Positions 1 to 12,800 of a stretch of DNA of 64,000 bases are shown one piece after another (position 1 is the stretch's first letter; each line of letters opens with the position of its first letter). The position numbers and the translations under genes are program-made. The stretch is taken from NCBI GenBank assembly GCA_024500155.1, contig CM044858.1:1550001-1614000 (forward strand), given 5' to 3'. The stretch comes from Chenopodium formosanum (Eukaryota; Streptophyta; Magnoliopsida; Caryophyllales; Amaranthaceae). A model generated the notes under the pieces. The model was not told the origin of the DNA and did not search any database. It saw nothing but the letters and a program-made list of their open reading frames with translations.

Positions 1-126
1 AAGTAGTTTCCGGTGCTCCTAATGTAAGACGCTTATTAACTTCCATATCATTAGAGTTGCTAATTAATTGAATGTCTTACAGTAGTTGTCTAATGCTATA
101 GTCCGGAATGTGTTTCGATTTTGCAG

Positions 127-592
127 GAGATTCTGCTTGTTTTGGACGGAACAACTGGTTTAAATATGCTTCCTCAGGCCAGGGAGTTTAATGAAGTATT
201 GCCCCTAACCTTGTTTTTATACTGCAAGCTCATTTGCTTTGTTTGGCTGTAATGTTCCAGCTGTCTAGCTTGATCCATCTCTACCCTTCATTGAGGAATC
301 AATTGCCAATATCTGACTTGTTACACTGGCAGGTTGTTGGAGTGACTGGATTAATCTTGACAAAACTTGATGGTTCTGCAAGAGGTGGTTGCGTGGTATA
401 AATTTTAATCCAAATCTATTCTGGACATGATTATTTGACTCGTTTGGTATTCATCTCTGCTGTTAAATTGGCATGCAGGTCAGCGTGGTAGATGAGCTTG
501 GCATTCCTGTGAAATTTGTGGGTGTTGGTGAGGGCCTGGAAGATCTTCAACCTTTTGACGCTGAAGCCTTTGTTGATGCCATATTCCCATAA
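127..592 (+). CDS. cpFtsY: Chloroplast SRP receptor cpFtsY, 3' end (partial)
   Basis: These are the last three coding exons of the GTPase that acts as receptor for the chloroplast signal recognition particle and helps target light-harvesting proteins to thylakoids. Exons are 127-195, 333-395 and 479-592 (TAA); all junctions are GT-AG and in phase 0, giving 81 C-terminal residues. The G4 nucleotide-specificity motif TKLDGSARGG is in the second exon. The third exon carries the closing GTPase segment FVGVGEGLEDLQPFDAEAF, typical of FtsY/SRP54 NG domains. Bases 1-126 look like intron, and the N-terminal part lies outside the window. The gene converges on the thioesterase gene. Identification rests on the FtsY-like C terminus; the plastid assignment comes from family knowledge. 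Confidence 0.88.
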
Positions 593-1468
593 TGTGTAAT
601 TGGTGAGAGGTTAGATGGCCCTAATTTTGGTTAACATGCACATGCATCTAAATTCTGAAGTGACTAAAACCATTCATATTAGTCCATCTATCCTACATGA
701 TCTTAGGTACAACCTTCCTAATAGTTGCCTATTGTAGTAAGGTTGCCACATATGGACCCTCCCATAACCCTTCCTACCACAATGGGATTATCTCGGATGA
801 TGATTATTAAATAGGCAATACGTTGATCATGAACATTTCTTCCTTTCATATAGTCAGAAGAGGAAATTATTGTCAGGTGTTCAAAGAATGAACATTTAGC
901 TACTTTGTTTTGCTTACTTGCTTAGGTGTTGTATTTATTTCACAAGATCTAGCCAACTGAATGAGATCATGATTTAGAAACTGCAAGCTATATTTTCAAG
1001 TCAAGCAAGTGAAGCTAAAAGATCGATGGCCATCATGGAGATTGAAGCACGCCAATGAAAAGCCCTCGGCCAAAATATCAAAGTGTTGCTCATGATTTGC
1101 ATCAGTCAGAGTTATTCTTGGTGCTAGTCCATCCTTTGTAATCTCTCAGGTAGCCTAGATATAGGCAAATTTTCACTCTCAATTATGTTTTACGAAGTAT
1201 AACTTAACGCCAAATTTGTACAAGGTTCTTGCCTTACGATTATGAGCTAATTGTTAATGAGAGATATCTGTAGAGTGCTTTCATCTTGAAAATTTGAAAT
1301 GTATCAACACATGTAATTAATGGTATTGTTGTGGAAACTTTGGAGGTTGAAAAGTTTCAATGTTTCCTCGATATACATTCTACCCTCATATAAATTACTA
1401 CTACTACTACACAACACGGGATTTGCTATTGAAGAAAGTTGTAATTATATAGATCTTCAATACTTGTA
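593..1468. other. Intergenic region between convergent cpFtsY and thioesterase
   Basis: This stretch separates two converging stop codons, so it should hold both 3' UTRs and polyadenylation regions. I see no open frame with family features, no tandem repeat and no recognisable transposon ends. Confidence 0.5.
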
Positions 1469-2574
1469 TCATAATTTTGCTGCAGGGAGTTGATGAAATG
1501 TAGCTTGAGCAGTGTAAAGCAGCTTCTTCGTCTCTTTTACTCTGATTTCAATTGATACTACGGTTAAGTTTCTTCCACTCCTCACAACTGATCCAACAGC
1601 ATTCAACTCGGCCTGCATCACATTAAGTACTTTCAAGTTAGATGATCTACTTAACTAGTCACTGCAATACAATTTCCCAGTATTCAGGTAACTTACCTTC
1701 ATGGGAGCAGAAGAAAGGTAGGAAATACTCAGCTCGACAAGAAACAGCGGCTTCTCCTCTGCTACTATGGTTCGAGCACACGCTATGGCTAGCCTTTCAG
1801 CTATACTTGCCACTGCTCCTCCATGCAACCCCTTGTAGTAGTTCTGAAACAAAACACAAAACATGTTTACAACTATCTGCATTCTACAATATATAAATCA
1901 AAATTGAAGACCAAGAACATACTTCGATATGATTAATAAAATAATAACTAAATCAAAATTCTTACTTGAATATTTTGCCTCATACTTCGTATATTTTTTT
2001 ATTGCACATATTATGCTCATAACTTCAACTACTCATTTCCTTGCCAAATGAACATTTTCGAATTTTGTACACCCCATAAATTTTTGTTTCATTTCCCAAC
2101 ACAATTGTTACAAAGCATACTCTAAAATAACCAAAAATCTCCAAAATTTAATTACATTGAAATCCAATTCATTGGGATTATAAACACTCATAAACTATAA
2201 ATCTATAATTTGTAATCTAGAGTATAATTTGAAGATAATTTACTGTAAAAACCACCAAGATCGAAAAACAACAATAAACAAGTAGAATTAGCAATAAAAT
2301 AGAATAATATCATCAAATAATGATTAATAAGTAGAACAGTGAAGCTTACGGCAACAGAAGGTAGGACGGAAAAGGAGCAAGAAACATGGCCTCGAGAAAT
2401 GGAATCCACTTTGAGAAGATTGATCAATAATTTTGATATTAAGTCGTGATTACTCGAAAATTCTGGGAGTTGAAGAGAGATGCCCAGACCTTCGAAGAAC
2501 TGCAATGTTGATGATTCAATTGTCTCCTCCTCTTCATTTTGTTGGTGTTCCAACTTTTTCTCAGAATCTTCCAT
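1469..2574 (-). CDS. Hotdog-fold acyl-CoA thioesterase (ACOT13-like)
   Basis: Predicted thioesterase that hydrolyses acyl-CoA or a related thioester. Minus-strand exons are 2574-2350 (start ATG), 1843-1697 and 1612-1469 (TGA), all in phase 0, totalling 171 residues, a usual length for single-hotdog plant thioesterases. Exon 2 carries the hotdog helix motif GLHGGAVASIAERLA near residues 80-94. Exon 3 carries the strand pattern AVGSVVRSGRNLTVVSIEI and then the final strand with YTAQATF. The N-terminal 40 residues are acidic and Gln-rich, with no clear targeting peptide. The start is the first ATG of the exon, followed directly by an acidic leader. It is divergent from the C2-domain gene, with repeat array A between them. 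The substrate cannot be read from sequence. Confidence 0.85.
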
Positions 2575-2720
2575 CGTAATTCTTCCCCCAATAATTTGAT
2601 TTTAGAGGAGAGAGAAAATTAGAGATTGGGGGATGTGAATAAAGGTTTTCCGATTTTTTTATTTATTTATTTTTAACAGGTAAGGTCCTCCGATTATTGC
2701 TGATAGGTACTCGTATAACT

Positions 2721-3490
2721 AGAGCTGTCAATTCGGTTATTCAAGTCGGATTTGGCTCGGGTCAAATAAGGTTTCGAGATAAATAAGGATCAGGTTATGT
2801 CGGATCAATTTAGCTTTAGATTAGGTTCAGGTTCAGGTCAGGTCAGTTCAAGTTATATTGGGTCGTTCACCTTTTCGGATATAGGTCGGGTTTAATTCGA
2901 GTTAAAATCAGATCGGGTTTAATTTCAGGTTCGGGTTGTATTGAGTTGGGTTTGGATGGGTTAACAAGATGGTACATCCGGGTGTGGTTTAGTGTCGAGT
3001 CGGATTCTAGTTCAATTTCAATTCTAATAAATATCGATGTGGCCAAGTTGAACTATATAATTACGCCTTCCATAATTTGATCAAGTATCATCAAGATTTT
3101 ATTAAACCTATATACGAGTAATAGAGAACAAAAGTTATATAAGCTGAACAAAAGATTTTATTAAATCGGAGTGAGGGTTTACAGAATTATACCAGTATAT
3201 AAGCTGCATAAAATGTATATAAAAATTTTATTAAACCTTCCATGACTCGGGTTCATGTTTTAATTGGGTCGGGTACTAGTTCAGGTTCGAATTGTTTTAG
3301 AGTCGGATTAAATCGGTTGACGGTTACTATCAGGTCGGTTCGGGTTCAGGCTATAAAGTATTGGATCAATGGGTTTTCGGTTATGATCAGGTCAGGTTAC
3401 AAGTAACTAGTTTCACCCTATTGTTCGAGTACAGGCTGGGTTCAGATCTTTGTCCATTACGGTCGGGTTCTCGGGTCGGGTCAGTTTTTG
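2721..3490. repeat. GGGTC/GGTTCAGG-rich degenerate repeat module
   Basis: A low-complexity stretch with many degenerate copies of GGTTCAGG, GGTCAGG, TCGGGT and GGGTTC on the plus strand, interrupted at about 3035-3240 by an AT-rich part with repeated ATTTTATTAAA words. It ends immediately left of satellite array A. Its last 90 bases (about 3394-3485) match the sequence just right of array B (47197-47287): both read GTTACA, then GTTTCACCC.ATTGT, GTACAGG.TGGGTTCAGATC and a TCGGGTCGG ending. It is probably part of a composite repeat element; no coding capacity is evident. Confidence 0.7.
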
Positions 3491-3500
3491 AATGCTCTAT

Positions 3501-6500
3501 CTATAATCCACACTTTTTGAGGTAATTTTGAGGTTTCGGGGCCTGGTGGCAAAAAGTGTTGAAACCCTAGGGGATATATATCGAGGTCATACCGTTTGAA
3601 ACTATATATAATCATTATATGTTGTCATAAACGTACAGGATAGGCTTGAATTTACGAAATCAATGCAAGTTAAGAACGGGTAAAATGACCGTTTAAGGGC
3701 ATATTAGATGGTTTCCCCGACCCAATTGGACACCCCGGAGGGTATTAGAGACCGTGGGAAACATCTCGGCAATTTTTATTTCCGGGCGAAAAAAGGTCAA
3801 AAAATTACAAAATTGAAGGCTATAATCCAAGTTTTTTGAAGAAATTTTGAGGTTTTGGGGCCCGATAGCGAAAAGCCTTGAGACCCTAAAGGATACATCT
3901 CGAATCATATAATGTCGTTTGAAACCATATAAGATCATAATATATTGTCATAAACGTCTGTGGTAGGCTTGAGTTTACGAAATCGGTTCAAGTTGCGAAC
4001 GGGTAAAATGACCGTTTCAGACTTTCAGGGCATATTGGATGGTTCCATCGACCCAATTAAAATCCCGGAGCCTATTACGGACCATGGTAAAACATCTCAG
4101 TAATTTTTATTTTCGGGCGAAAAAAGTCAAAAAATTACAAAATCGAATGCTAATCCACGCTTTTTGAGGAAATTTTGAGATATCCGGACCCGGTGGAAAA
4201 AAACCATGAGACACTAAGGGATACATCTCGGGGTCATATAATTCCGTTTGAAACCACATATGATCCTTATATGTTGTCATAAACAACTGTGGTAGGCTTG
4301 AGTTTACAAAATCACTACAAGTTGTGAACGGGTAAAATGACCGTTTAAGGGCATATTGGATGTTTCCACCGACCCAATTGGACTCTCGGAGGATATTAGG
4401 GACCATGGTAAACATCTCGGCAATTTTTATTTTCGGGCGAAAAAAGGTCAAAAAATTACAAAATTGAAGGCTATAATCCACGCTTTTTGATGAAATTTTG
4501 AGGTTTCGGGGCCCGGTGGCGAAAAGCCTTGAGACCCTAAGGGATACATCTCGGGGATATATAATGCTGTTTTAAACCATATATGATCATTATATGTTGT
4601 GATAAACGTTCGTGGTAGGCTTGAGTTTACAAAATCACTTCAAGTTGTGAACGGGTAAAATGATCGTTTAAGGGCATATTGGATGGTTCCACTGACCCAA
4701 TTTGACACCCAAAGGATATTAGGGAACATGGTAAACATTTCGGCAATTTTTATTTCCGGGCGAAAAAAGGTCAAAAAATTATAAAATTGAAGGCTATTAA
4801 TCCACGCTTTTGAGAAATTTTGAGGTTTCGGGGCCCGGTGGCAAAATTCCTTGAGACCCTAAGGGATATATCTCGGGGTCATATAATTCCGTTTGAAACC
4901 ACACATGATCATTATATGTTGTCATAAACGTCAGTGGTAGGCTTGAGTTTACGAAATCACTACAAGTTGTGAACGGGTAAAATGACCGTTTAAGGGCATA
5001 TTGGATGTTTCCACCTACCCAATTGGACTCCCTGAGGTCATTAGGGACCATGGTAAACATCTCAGCAATTTTTTTTTCCATGCGAAAAATGGTCAAAAAA
5101 TTACAAAAATTACAAAATCCACGTTTTTTCATGAAAATTTTGAGGTTTCGGGGCCCGGTGGCGAAAAGCCTTGAGACCCTAAGGGTACATCTCGGGGCCA
5201 TATAATGTCATTTGAAACCACATATGATCATTATATATTGTCATAAACATCCGTGGTAGGCTTACTTGAGTTTATGAAATCACTGCAAGTTTTGAACGGG
5301 TAAAATGACCGTTTAAGGGCATATTGGATGGTTCCACCGACCCAATTGGGCCCCAGAGAGTATTCGAAACCTTTGTAAACATCTTGGTAATTTTTATTTC
5401 CGAGCGAAAAAGGTCAAAAAATTACAAAATCGAATAATCCGCGCTTTTTAAGGAAATTTTGAGGTTTAGGGGCCTGTGGCGAAAAGCCTTGAAACCCCAA
5501 GGGATACATCTCGGGGACATATAATGCCGTTTGAACCATATATGATCATTATATATTTTCATAAACGTACGTAATAGGCTTGAGCTTACGAAATCATTTC
5601 AAGTTGTGAACTGGTAAAATGACCGTTTAAGGGCATATTGGATGGTTCTATTGATCTAATTTGACTCCCGAAGGATATTAAGGGCCATGGCAAACATCTC
5701 GGCAATTTTTATTTTCGGGTGAAAAAGGGTAAAAAAAAAATTACAAAATTGAAGGCTATAATCCACGCTTTTTGAGGAAAATTTGAGGTTTCGAAGCCCG
5801 GTGGCGAAAAGCCATGAAACCCAAAGGGATACATCTCGGGGTCATTTAATGCCGTTTAAAACTATATATGGTCATTATATGTTGTCATAAACGTCTGTAT
5901 TAGGGTTGAGTTTACGAAATCATTTCAAGTTGTGAACTGGTAAAATGACCGTTTAAGGGCATATTGGATGGTTCCATTGATCCAATTTGACTCCCGGAGG
6001 ATATTAGGGGCCGTGGTAAACATCTCAGCAATTTTTATTTTCGGGTGAAAAAGAGGTCAAAAAAAATTACAAAATTGAAGGCTATCCACGCTTTTTGAGG
6101 AAAATTTGAGGTTTCGGAGCCCGGTGGCGAAAAACCATGAAATCCAAAGGGGTACATCTCGGGGTCATTTAATGCCGTTTGAAACCTTATACGATCATTA
6201 TATGTTGTCATAAACGCCCGTAGTAGGATTGAGTTTACGAAATCATTTCAAGTTGTGGACTGCTAAAATGACGGTTTAGGGACATATTGGATATTCCACT
6301 GATCCAATTTGACTCTCGGAGGATATTAGAGGCCATGGTAAACATCTAGGCAATTTTTATTTTCGGGCGAATAAGATTCAAAAATTTACAAATTGAAGGC
6401 TATATATAATCCACGCTTTTGAGGAATTTTGAGTTTTTTGGGCCCGGTTCGAAAAGCCTTGAAACCCTAAGGGATACATCTCAGGGTCATATATTGGGGT

Positions 6501-6762
6501 TTAAAACCAAAAATGATCATTATATGTTGTCAGAAACGTTCGTGGTAGACTTGAATTTACATAATCATTGCAAGTTGTGAACGGGTAAAATGACAGTTTA
6601 AGGGCATATTGGATGGTTCCACCGATCCAATTTGATTTCCGGAGGGTATTAGGGACCATGGTAAACATCTTGGTAATTTTATTTTCGGGTGAAAAAAGGT
6701 CAAAAAATTACAAAATATAATCCGCGCTTTTTAAGTAAATTTTGAAGTTTAGGGGCCTGTGG
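3501..6762. repeat. Satellite array A (about 324-bp monomers, ten copies)
   Basis: Head-to-tail tandem repeat. The landmark CATATATGATCATTATATG recurs near 3602, 3926, 4255, 4578, 4900, 5219, 5537, 5862, 6186 and 6508, giving steps of 318-329 bp. Other constant words are AACGGGTAAAATGACCGTTT, GACCCAATTGGACTC and GGGCCCGGTGGCGAAAAG. The array starts abruptly at CTATAATCCACAC right after the GGGTC-rich module and stops abruptly at GGGGCCTGTGG. It sits between the divergent thioesterase and C2-domain genes, so it may lie upstream of both promoters. Open frames seen inside it are a property of the repeat and are not annotated as genes. Confidence 0.93.
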
Positions 6763-7333
6763 AGTTAAATACGTAAACAACTAAATTGACATTTTAACAA
6801 AGTTTCAAGAAATTTAGATAAATCTAACAGCATATCACATAACTACCTACAATATATTTTTTTTTCTTCCACATATATCAAAGTATGACTTAAATTAAAA
6901 GAGTATGGATAGAGTCAATTTCCTAATGTTGCAACTAAAATAGAGGAGTATTGTACTGTACTACAAATCTAAGATGTAATAGCCGCCCTCGGCAGACGGC
7001 TAACATAATTTTTGGACACATGAAAAGATAGCCTACCAAAAATATTTTGTGATTTTTTATTAAGAAAAACTTGGTGACAAGCTGGAAAATGGGTCTATAA
7101 AAATTATTAAGAGACTAATTAATTAAGTTCTCAAATAAATCAACTCTGTCTTTGACATTCCCATTCTCTGTTTTCTGTCTCTCCTCGTTTTTTCTCCCCA
7201 CTTGAGAAAAACCAAAAGAGAGACAGAATAATATTATTCATACACATTTAATCCAATTAATTTTATATACCAAAGTTTTATAAATTAAATTTTTTATAAA
7301 CCAAAGTTTTTATTTTTTTGGATTTGAAGAAAA
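6763..7333 (+). promoter_or_regulatory. Upstream region and 5' UTR of the C2-domain gene
   Basis: AT-rich sequence between array A and the C2-domain start codon. A TATA-like CTATAAAAATT near 7094 lies about 240 bp upstream of the ATG and is followed by a pyrimidine-rich CTCTGTTTTCTGTCTCTCC stretch, as in many plant 5' UTRs. The transcription start itself cannot be located from sequence alone. Confidence 0.35.
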
Positions 7334-9137
7334 ATGGCTCAGGGAAAGCTTGAAGTCCTCCTCGTCTCTGCTAAAGGCCTTGACAACTCTGATTTCCTCT
7401 GTATTTTTCTCTTTCTCTTTATTTTCTTTTTTATTTTCGTTTATCGTTTTATATATTTATTTTGTTGTATGATTGTAATCGCATTTTATCTTTGATTTGG
7501 TGTTATGATATTCCTTGATCTCACATTAAGAAAATGAAATGTTAATTTATAAGATTTGAGATTTTGATCAAATAAAGTTGAGATTTTTGTTTGATTAAAT
7601 GGTGGGTATTATAATTAGGACAAGAAATTTGCGATTATGATTGATTGATTATTTGATTGTCAATGATCGTAAATTTGATGGTCAACTTTCTTTCAACCTA
7701 ACCCACCTCTAATTGCGGGAAAATTTTTATCATCATTTTGTTGACAATCTTTTTGTTAAAGTCTTCACATTTTATTGTTACACCCAGATTATTTTATTCC
7801 TTGTTTTAAGGTTTCTCTTTTATTTTCTTGTCGGGCTTAGGAGGGGGTGCAATTTCTTACATACACGCGAGTGTACCTATGATTAGGGAAATGCGAGATT
7901 TGTTACACCTAAACGAAAGACAGATTATTACGCATAAAAATTTAAATATGATGTATTTGATGGAATTTTTGTCTATTAGGTTAACAAGCTTTTCGTTCAA
8001 ATTCCAAACAAAAAATAGTAATAATAAAATGAATGTGGGCTATTTGGCAATTGATGATATGTAATCATGATTCCTAATTTCTTTCTAGTTTTATTGAGAT
8101 TTCTTTATTTGAGTATGAATCTGGTCCATACAAATATACAATACCATTATTTTGAAAAATAAACATTAATATCATTGATTTTTGTTGCTAAGGTAACATG
8201 GGATTTTTTTTTTTCTAAAGATAACATGACAAATTGTGTTCAATAACTACCTTAGCATTAGGTCAAATAACATGGAATCTTTCCACTTGTCTCTATAATT
8301 GACATTATCATATGTTATAAATTGATTGAATGTTTGTTGATGTAATTCAGCTAGCATGGATCCATATGTCATTCTTACTTGCCGTACTCAAGAACAGAAG
8401 AGTAGCATTGCAAAAGGTGGGTCTTATGCTCTTAGAACTCGCACCAGTATGGTCGCGTATATCATTTGATATAAGTACTAGCCATCCCCTTATGTGCAAC
8501 TAATGGAAAAGCCGAAAACTAACTAAGCATGTTATACTGATGAACCATGACAGCAGATGAAGGATCAGCCCCTGAATGGAACGAGACATTTTTGTTTACT
8601 GTCTCAGGACATGTTCCTGAACTCCATCTCAAACTTATGGACAAGGATACCTTTACTGCTGATGATTTTGTTGGCGAGGCAAAGTAAGATGGATAGATAG
8701 ATAGATAGATATACGTTGTTTGATAAACATTATTATAGTCCATAAAAGATTAGAAATCGCGTCTTTTGGTAAGATGGTTACTGAAGACAATTCTGAAATT
8801 GTTCATCTGTTTGTCATTGCAGAATTCCTCTAAGTGTAGTTTTTGAGGAAGAAAGTCTTCCACCTACATCTTACAATGTAGTCAAAGATGGAGAATTCAA
8901 GGGGGAAATCAAAGTCGCACTTACTTTCACTCCCGAGGTAACCAAAATAACTTATTGTGACATTATGGTGATGCTCTGTAACTCCTCACAATTACCTTGT
9001 GCAAGATTGTCTCACTTAAGACTCCATCAATATCCCAATGTGTGATCATTGATTTATATGTTTAATCGCAGGCATACCATAGCCGTGATCTTCCAGAGGA
9101 GGAATTCGGTGGATGGAGAGAATCATCATACAACTAA
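7334..9137 (+). CDS. Small single C2-domain protein (elicitor-responsive protein 3-like)
   Basis: Predicted Ca2+/phospholipid-binding protein made almost entirely of one C2 domain. Exons are 7334-7400, 8351-8416, 8557-8683, 8823-8937 and 9072-9137 (TAA), joined in frame to give 146 residues. Strand 1 is GKLEVLLVSAKGL, followed by SSMDPYVILTCRTQEQKSS (first Asp of the calcium loop), then APEWNETFLFTV, and LHLKLMDKDTFTADDFVGEA, which holds the second acidic calcium loop (DKD, DD). The C-terminal tail YHSRDLPEEEFGGW is acidic. Length and order match small plant C2 proteins such as phloem or elicitor-responsive types. A GATA microsatellite begins just after the exon 3 donor. The exact physiological role is unknown. 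Confidence 0.88.
8690..8710. repeat. (GATA)n microsatellite
   Basis: About five GATA units immediately downstream of the exon 3 splice donor of the C2-domain gene; a likely length-polymorphic site. Confidence 0.8.
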
Positions 9138-9818
9138 TTGAGACTTGAGAGAGTTCTAGCTACTGCAGGTGGTGGTGCAATTTACTTGTTTCTTTGGCAT
9201 TTCAGCAATCAGAAGACCTCAGACTTACTTTTCTTTACTGCTAGGACAGTTCTTTTTTGTCAAATTTTTAGAATTCTCTGTTTGTTTCATTTTTGAAGTA
9301 CTTCACCAATCACCTGAGTAACTGAGTTTGTTTAAAAATTATGAATTTTAATGGAACACTATATCTTCAATATTCAAGATTGTTGGTATTCTACCTTTTA
9401 CTTGGTTTCAATTGTTGGTGTACTGTAGTAGCAGAAAAGTTCGTTATAACTTTGCATTCATTACTTAAAATTAAAAAATAAATAATGGATTCGTCATAGG
9501 GTTAACTATGGGAAAGCTTGAGGAACAAGTTTCCAATCCCGTCGAAAAATAAAACATTTCTGGAACAAAATGGAAAAAACCGCTGTAAGATTAACACCAG
9601 GTACACTCGCATTAAGATTGTAACAAAAGAATATGTTCTACAAGTTAAATTTACAGATGTGGCAACTTCACCCAATAAAGAAAAGAAAAATCAAAGTGGA
9701 GGAGAATGGGGAGAGAAAGACAGAAAATTTGTAATGTCTACAACAGTACAACAACAGTAAAACTAAGTCCTGAAATCAAGCCCGAAAGACTCACTTCCTG
9801 CAGCGCTGTGCCCCTGAG
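9138..9818. other. Intergenic region between convergent C2-domain gene and DGD2
   Basis: Holds the 3' UTRs of both converging genes. An open frame at 9518-9760 has a random-looking composition and no family features. No repeats or transposon ends were recognised. Confidence 0.5.
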
Positions 9819-12800
9819 TTAAATAGGAGAAGGTAATCCCAATTCCTTACATAGTTCATCATCAGGGTGCAGGGTGCCTGGGATAGCACCAAACGCCGTT
9901 CGTGTAAACTCAGTACCCGATACTGCGTTATGTATGTATGCTGAAGCATCTTCCAATTTTTTCTTCACATTGGAGGAGGATAAGGAGGCAAACTTTTTAG
10001 AGGATGTTCTAGAGAGTTTGGGGGTTGTCCCTTGGTCCAACTCAGCGGCCCTTAGAAATCGTTCTGTTGCAGCTGCCCATGACAACTCATGCCTCTGTGA
10101 ATCAGTCAAGGGGGCTGGCTGTTCAGCCAATGCTTTACGTGTTGTTGCAACAAATTCTTCACCATCGTCATACATACGACAGCTAGGAAATTGCTTAAAG
10201 AATTCATTAGATGGATGGTTGGCACACACGACAATCTTTCCCATGGCTAAGGCTTCTGCTGTTGTCGTGCAGACTACATCTGTTGTGCTTGGATTGAGGA
10301 ACACTTTGTAGCTGAAAAACACAGTGCAAGAAACAAATATAAGAGAAAGGAATTCCAAAGAACTACAACTTCTGAACTTTACTATTTCGGTAATAGAGAG
10401 GAATGCTAGATAATCAATTTGACCATCAATGCCACAAAATCATTAGAGAGCGACATTATGGTAGAAGCCCATACAACTCAAAATACAAATGTGGCTAGAG
10501 AGTACAGACAACATACGACACTCGAAAAGCTGAAAATTCCCTTATCCTAGTCTTGTTTCTTTTGATCTAGTAGACTAGAATAGGTAGACTGAGCAAGGGC
10601 ATAATGGTGCCTATACTCAATACTATCTAATAAGAGTATTAGTTGACTCACACCCCCACAAAACTAATGTGGTCTCCTAATTTCACAACGTATTCAATTA
10701 CATCTCATGGCCTATGCCCTGTTGACCGTTGCCAACCACTCAAGGCTAAGAAGGCCCTTATAAAAGATTTTCATCCATGAGCTTAAGATCCTTCCAAAAG
10801 CATTCAAAGAAAATCAGGGAGAACCACCTCAGCAAGAAATGACCTAGGCATATGCCGTAGGCCTGTACAAGTGTATCACACAGACACACACCATCATTTT
10901 TGCTAGCTAATTGAAAATACTCGACATCAGGTGAGAAAGGAGTTGAATCTACAACAAATTTATTGACAGACATTACAAAATGAGTTTTTCTGATGAAAGC
11001 CTTAAAATTGAACCTAAAATATTGTCACTTGCTGAAAACATTGTGAAAAAAGGAATATATGACATGAGACAAGAACTTACTCATGAAACAGGGGATCAGC
11101 ATGATCACGTCCAGGATGGACTCGTACAGGTAGTTCCAGTTTCTTAGCTGCTATCTTGACTTCATTAGAGTCCTCTCCATTACCATAGAGGTCTACTTCC
11201 AGACCAACTAAATCTTTCTGATGGTCTTTAAGAAGTTTTAGCAGCTCCTTGTATCCTTTATTCCAAATCATTTTACCTATGTAATAAGCCCCTTTAGTGA
11301 AGGCGGGTTTCCCATCTTCAAGTTCCTCTTTCTTTTTTTTGCCAGTCTCAAGAAATTTGGGATTTACTCCATGGACATTGCATATTACAGATCTTGGAAG
11401 GTCCTGAGTGGCTGCAGACAATCGAATTACCTGTTAATGATGAGTCATCACTATGATTAGAAAGCATAACTAATACGAAGTATGAAATAAATAAATAAAT
11501 AGTCGAGGTGATACATAAAATAGATTGAATAGTCATATATATGAGATACATGAACAGGAATAAGTTCGTTCACACTTAACACTTTGCAGCCAAGATTATC
11601 TGCAAGTATTGGAAGCGGAGGAAGACAAGTTTAAGTATTAAGATTATAGAGGCAAATTAAATAGTCACTAATCAATGCTGCAAAGAAAACTTGACTGCTG
11701 TTGTTCACAGGAAGATTCTGCAGACTAGAGTTTGCATAAAGATGGACCCTGATAAGCTTAAGAGCAAAAAAGATTTCCCTCAACAAATGATTTATGGTCT
11801 CTTTTAGAAGCAAGGGATTGAAGTGGTTTATACTCAAAACCACCCACCATTAGGCCATTAAAGGGATTTCAAACGTCCATCAAGACTTTCAGAGACTCAA
11901 CATCTACACTACTATGAACTCCTCTTAGGCAGTTAAGAGCGTAATGTCCTTGTAACGATTAGCTAATATGAAATTAGGCAAATGTGAAAGGCTTCTCGAA
12001 ACCAAGGAGTCTCCGTCTATATATTTCCAAAATATCCTTCAGCGTAAATGTAGTCAGCAGGAAAAGACTTTACTAAGTTAAGCAAGACAAGTAAAAGAAA
12101 GCCAATATTCATGCAAAAGAGCAGAATCTTAAACATCTACCTTGTCGCAATAGATACTGATTACCCAACTATTTATATGCTTCAGAAGAAATGCTTGGGC
12201 AGCATTTTTCTCTCGTCTAACATATTCTAGGTAATTGGTGTGAACAATCCCAATGACCAGCCGGAACTTTGCTTTCCATCTTTTTCCATGATGATACCAT
12301 GTTAGATGCTCAGGTTCCTCAAGGACAGCAATGTCCGCCTCTTCATCTGATATAATTTTAGTTATATCTCCCACAGGAAGAATACTCCTTTTATCTGTAG
12401 AAAACTGCAGTAAGGGTTTGGTCTACAGTTGTTAGTACTAGAGAGAACAAAAACTTTGAATTAAAAAACAGATTACTTCTCCCACACCAAATATATCATG
12501 CACAAAAGTTGCACTTAGGGAAGAAAATTAGGTATTTAAGAACTAAAAAAATGTATACACAGGACACAACTTAAATTTGTGCAACATAAAACCAATGAAG
12601 CAGACATTGACAGCATCATTATGTTTAAATGATATTAGGCATGTTCCATTGATCTCTCCTGTCCTCCCTTCTTCAATAGATTTCTAAAGATTTTGGTATG
12701 AGAAATTGATTTATTTTGGCACAAAATCTCTTTAGATGACTATCAGACAAAGACATCGAGTTTTGACAAGAGTTCAAGAGCCTGATGGCAGGATACAAAC

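Noticed and set aside
4107..5201. Minus-strand open frames of 124 and 134 codons in array A (and similar ones in B and C) as genes
   Set aside because: They repeat with the satellite monomer, are frameshifted between copies, lack splice or start context, and the opposite strand is often open too. Treated as a property of the repeat.
3501..6762. CRISPR-like array
   Set aside because: Units are about 324 bp, tandem without unique spacers, in a plant nuclear context.
7828..8064. 78-codon plus-strand frame
   Set aside because: Lies in intron 1 of the C2-domain gene and begins with a non-ATG codon; no family features.
9874..10311. 145-codon plus-strand frame
   Set aside because: It is the antisense shadow of the last DGD2 coding exon.
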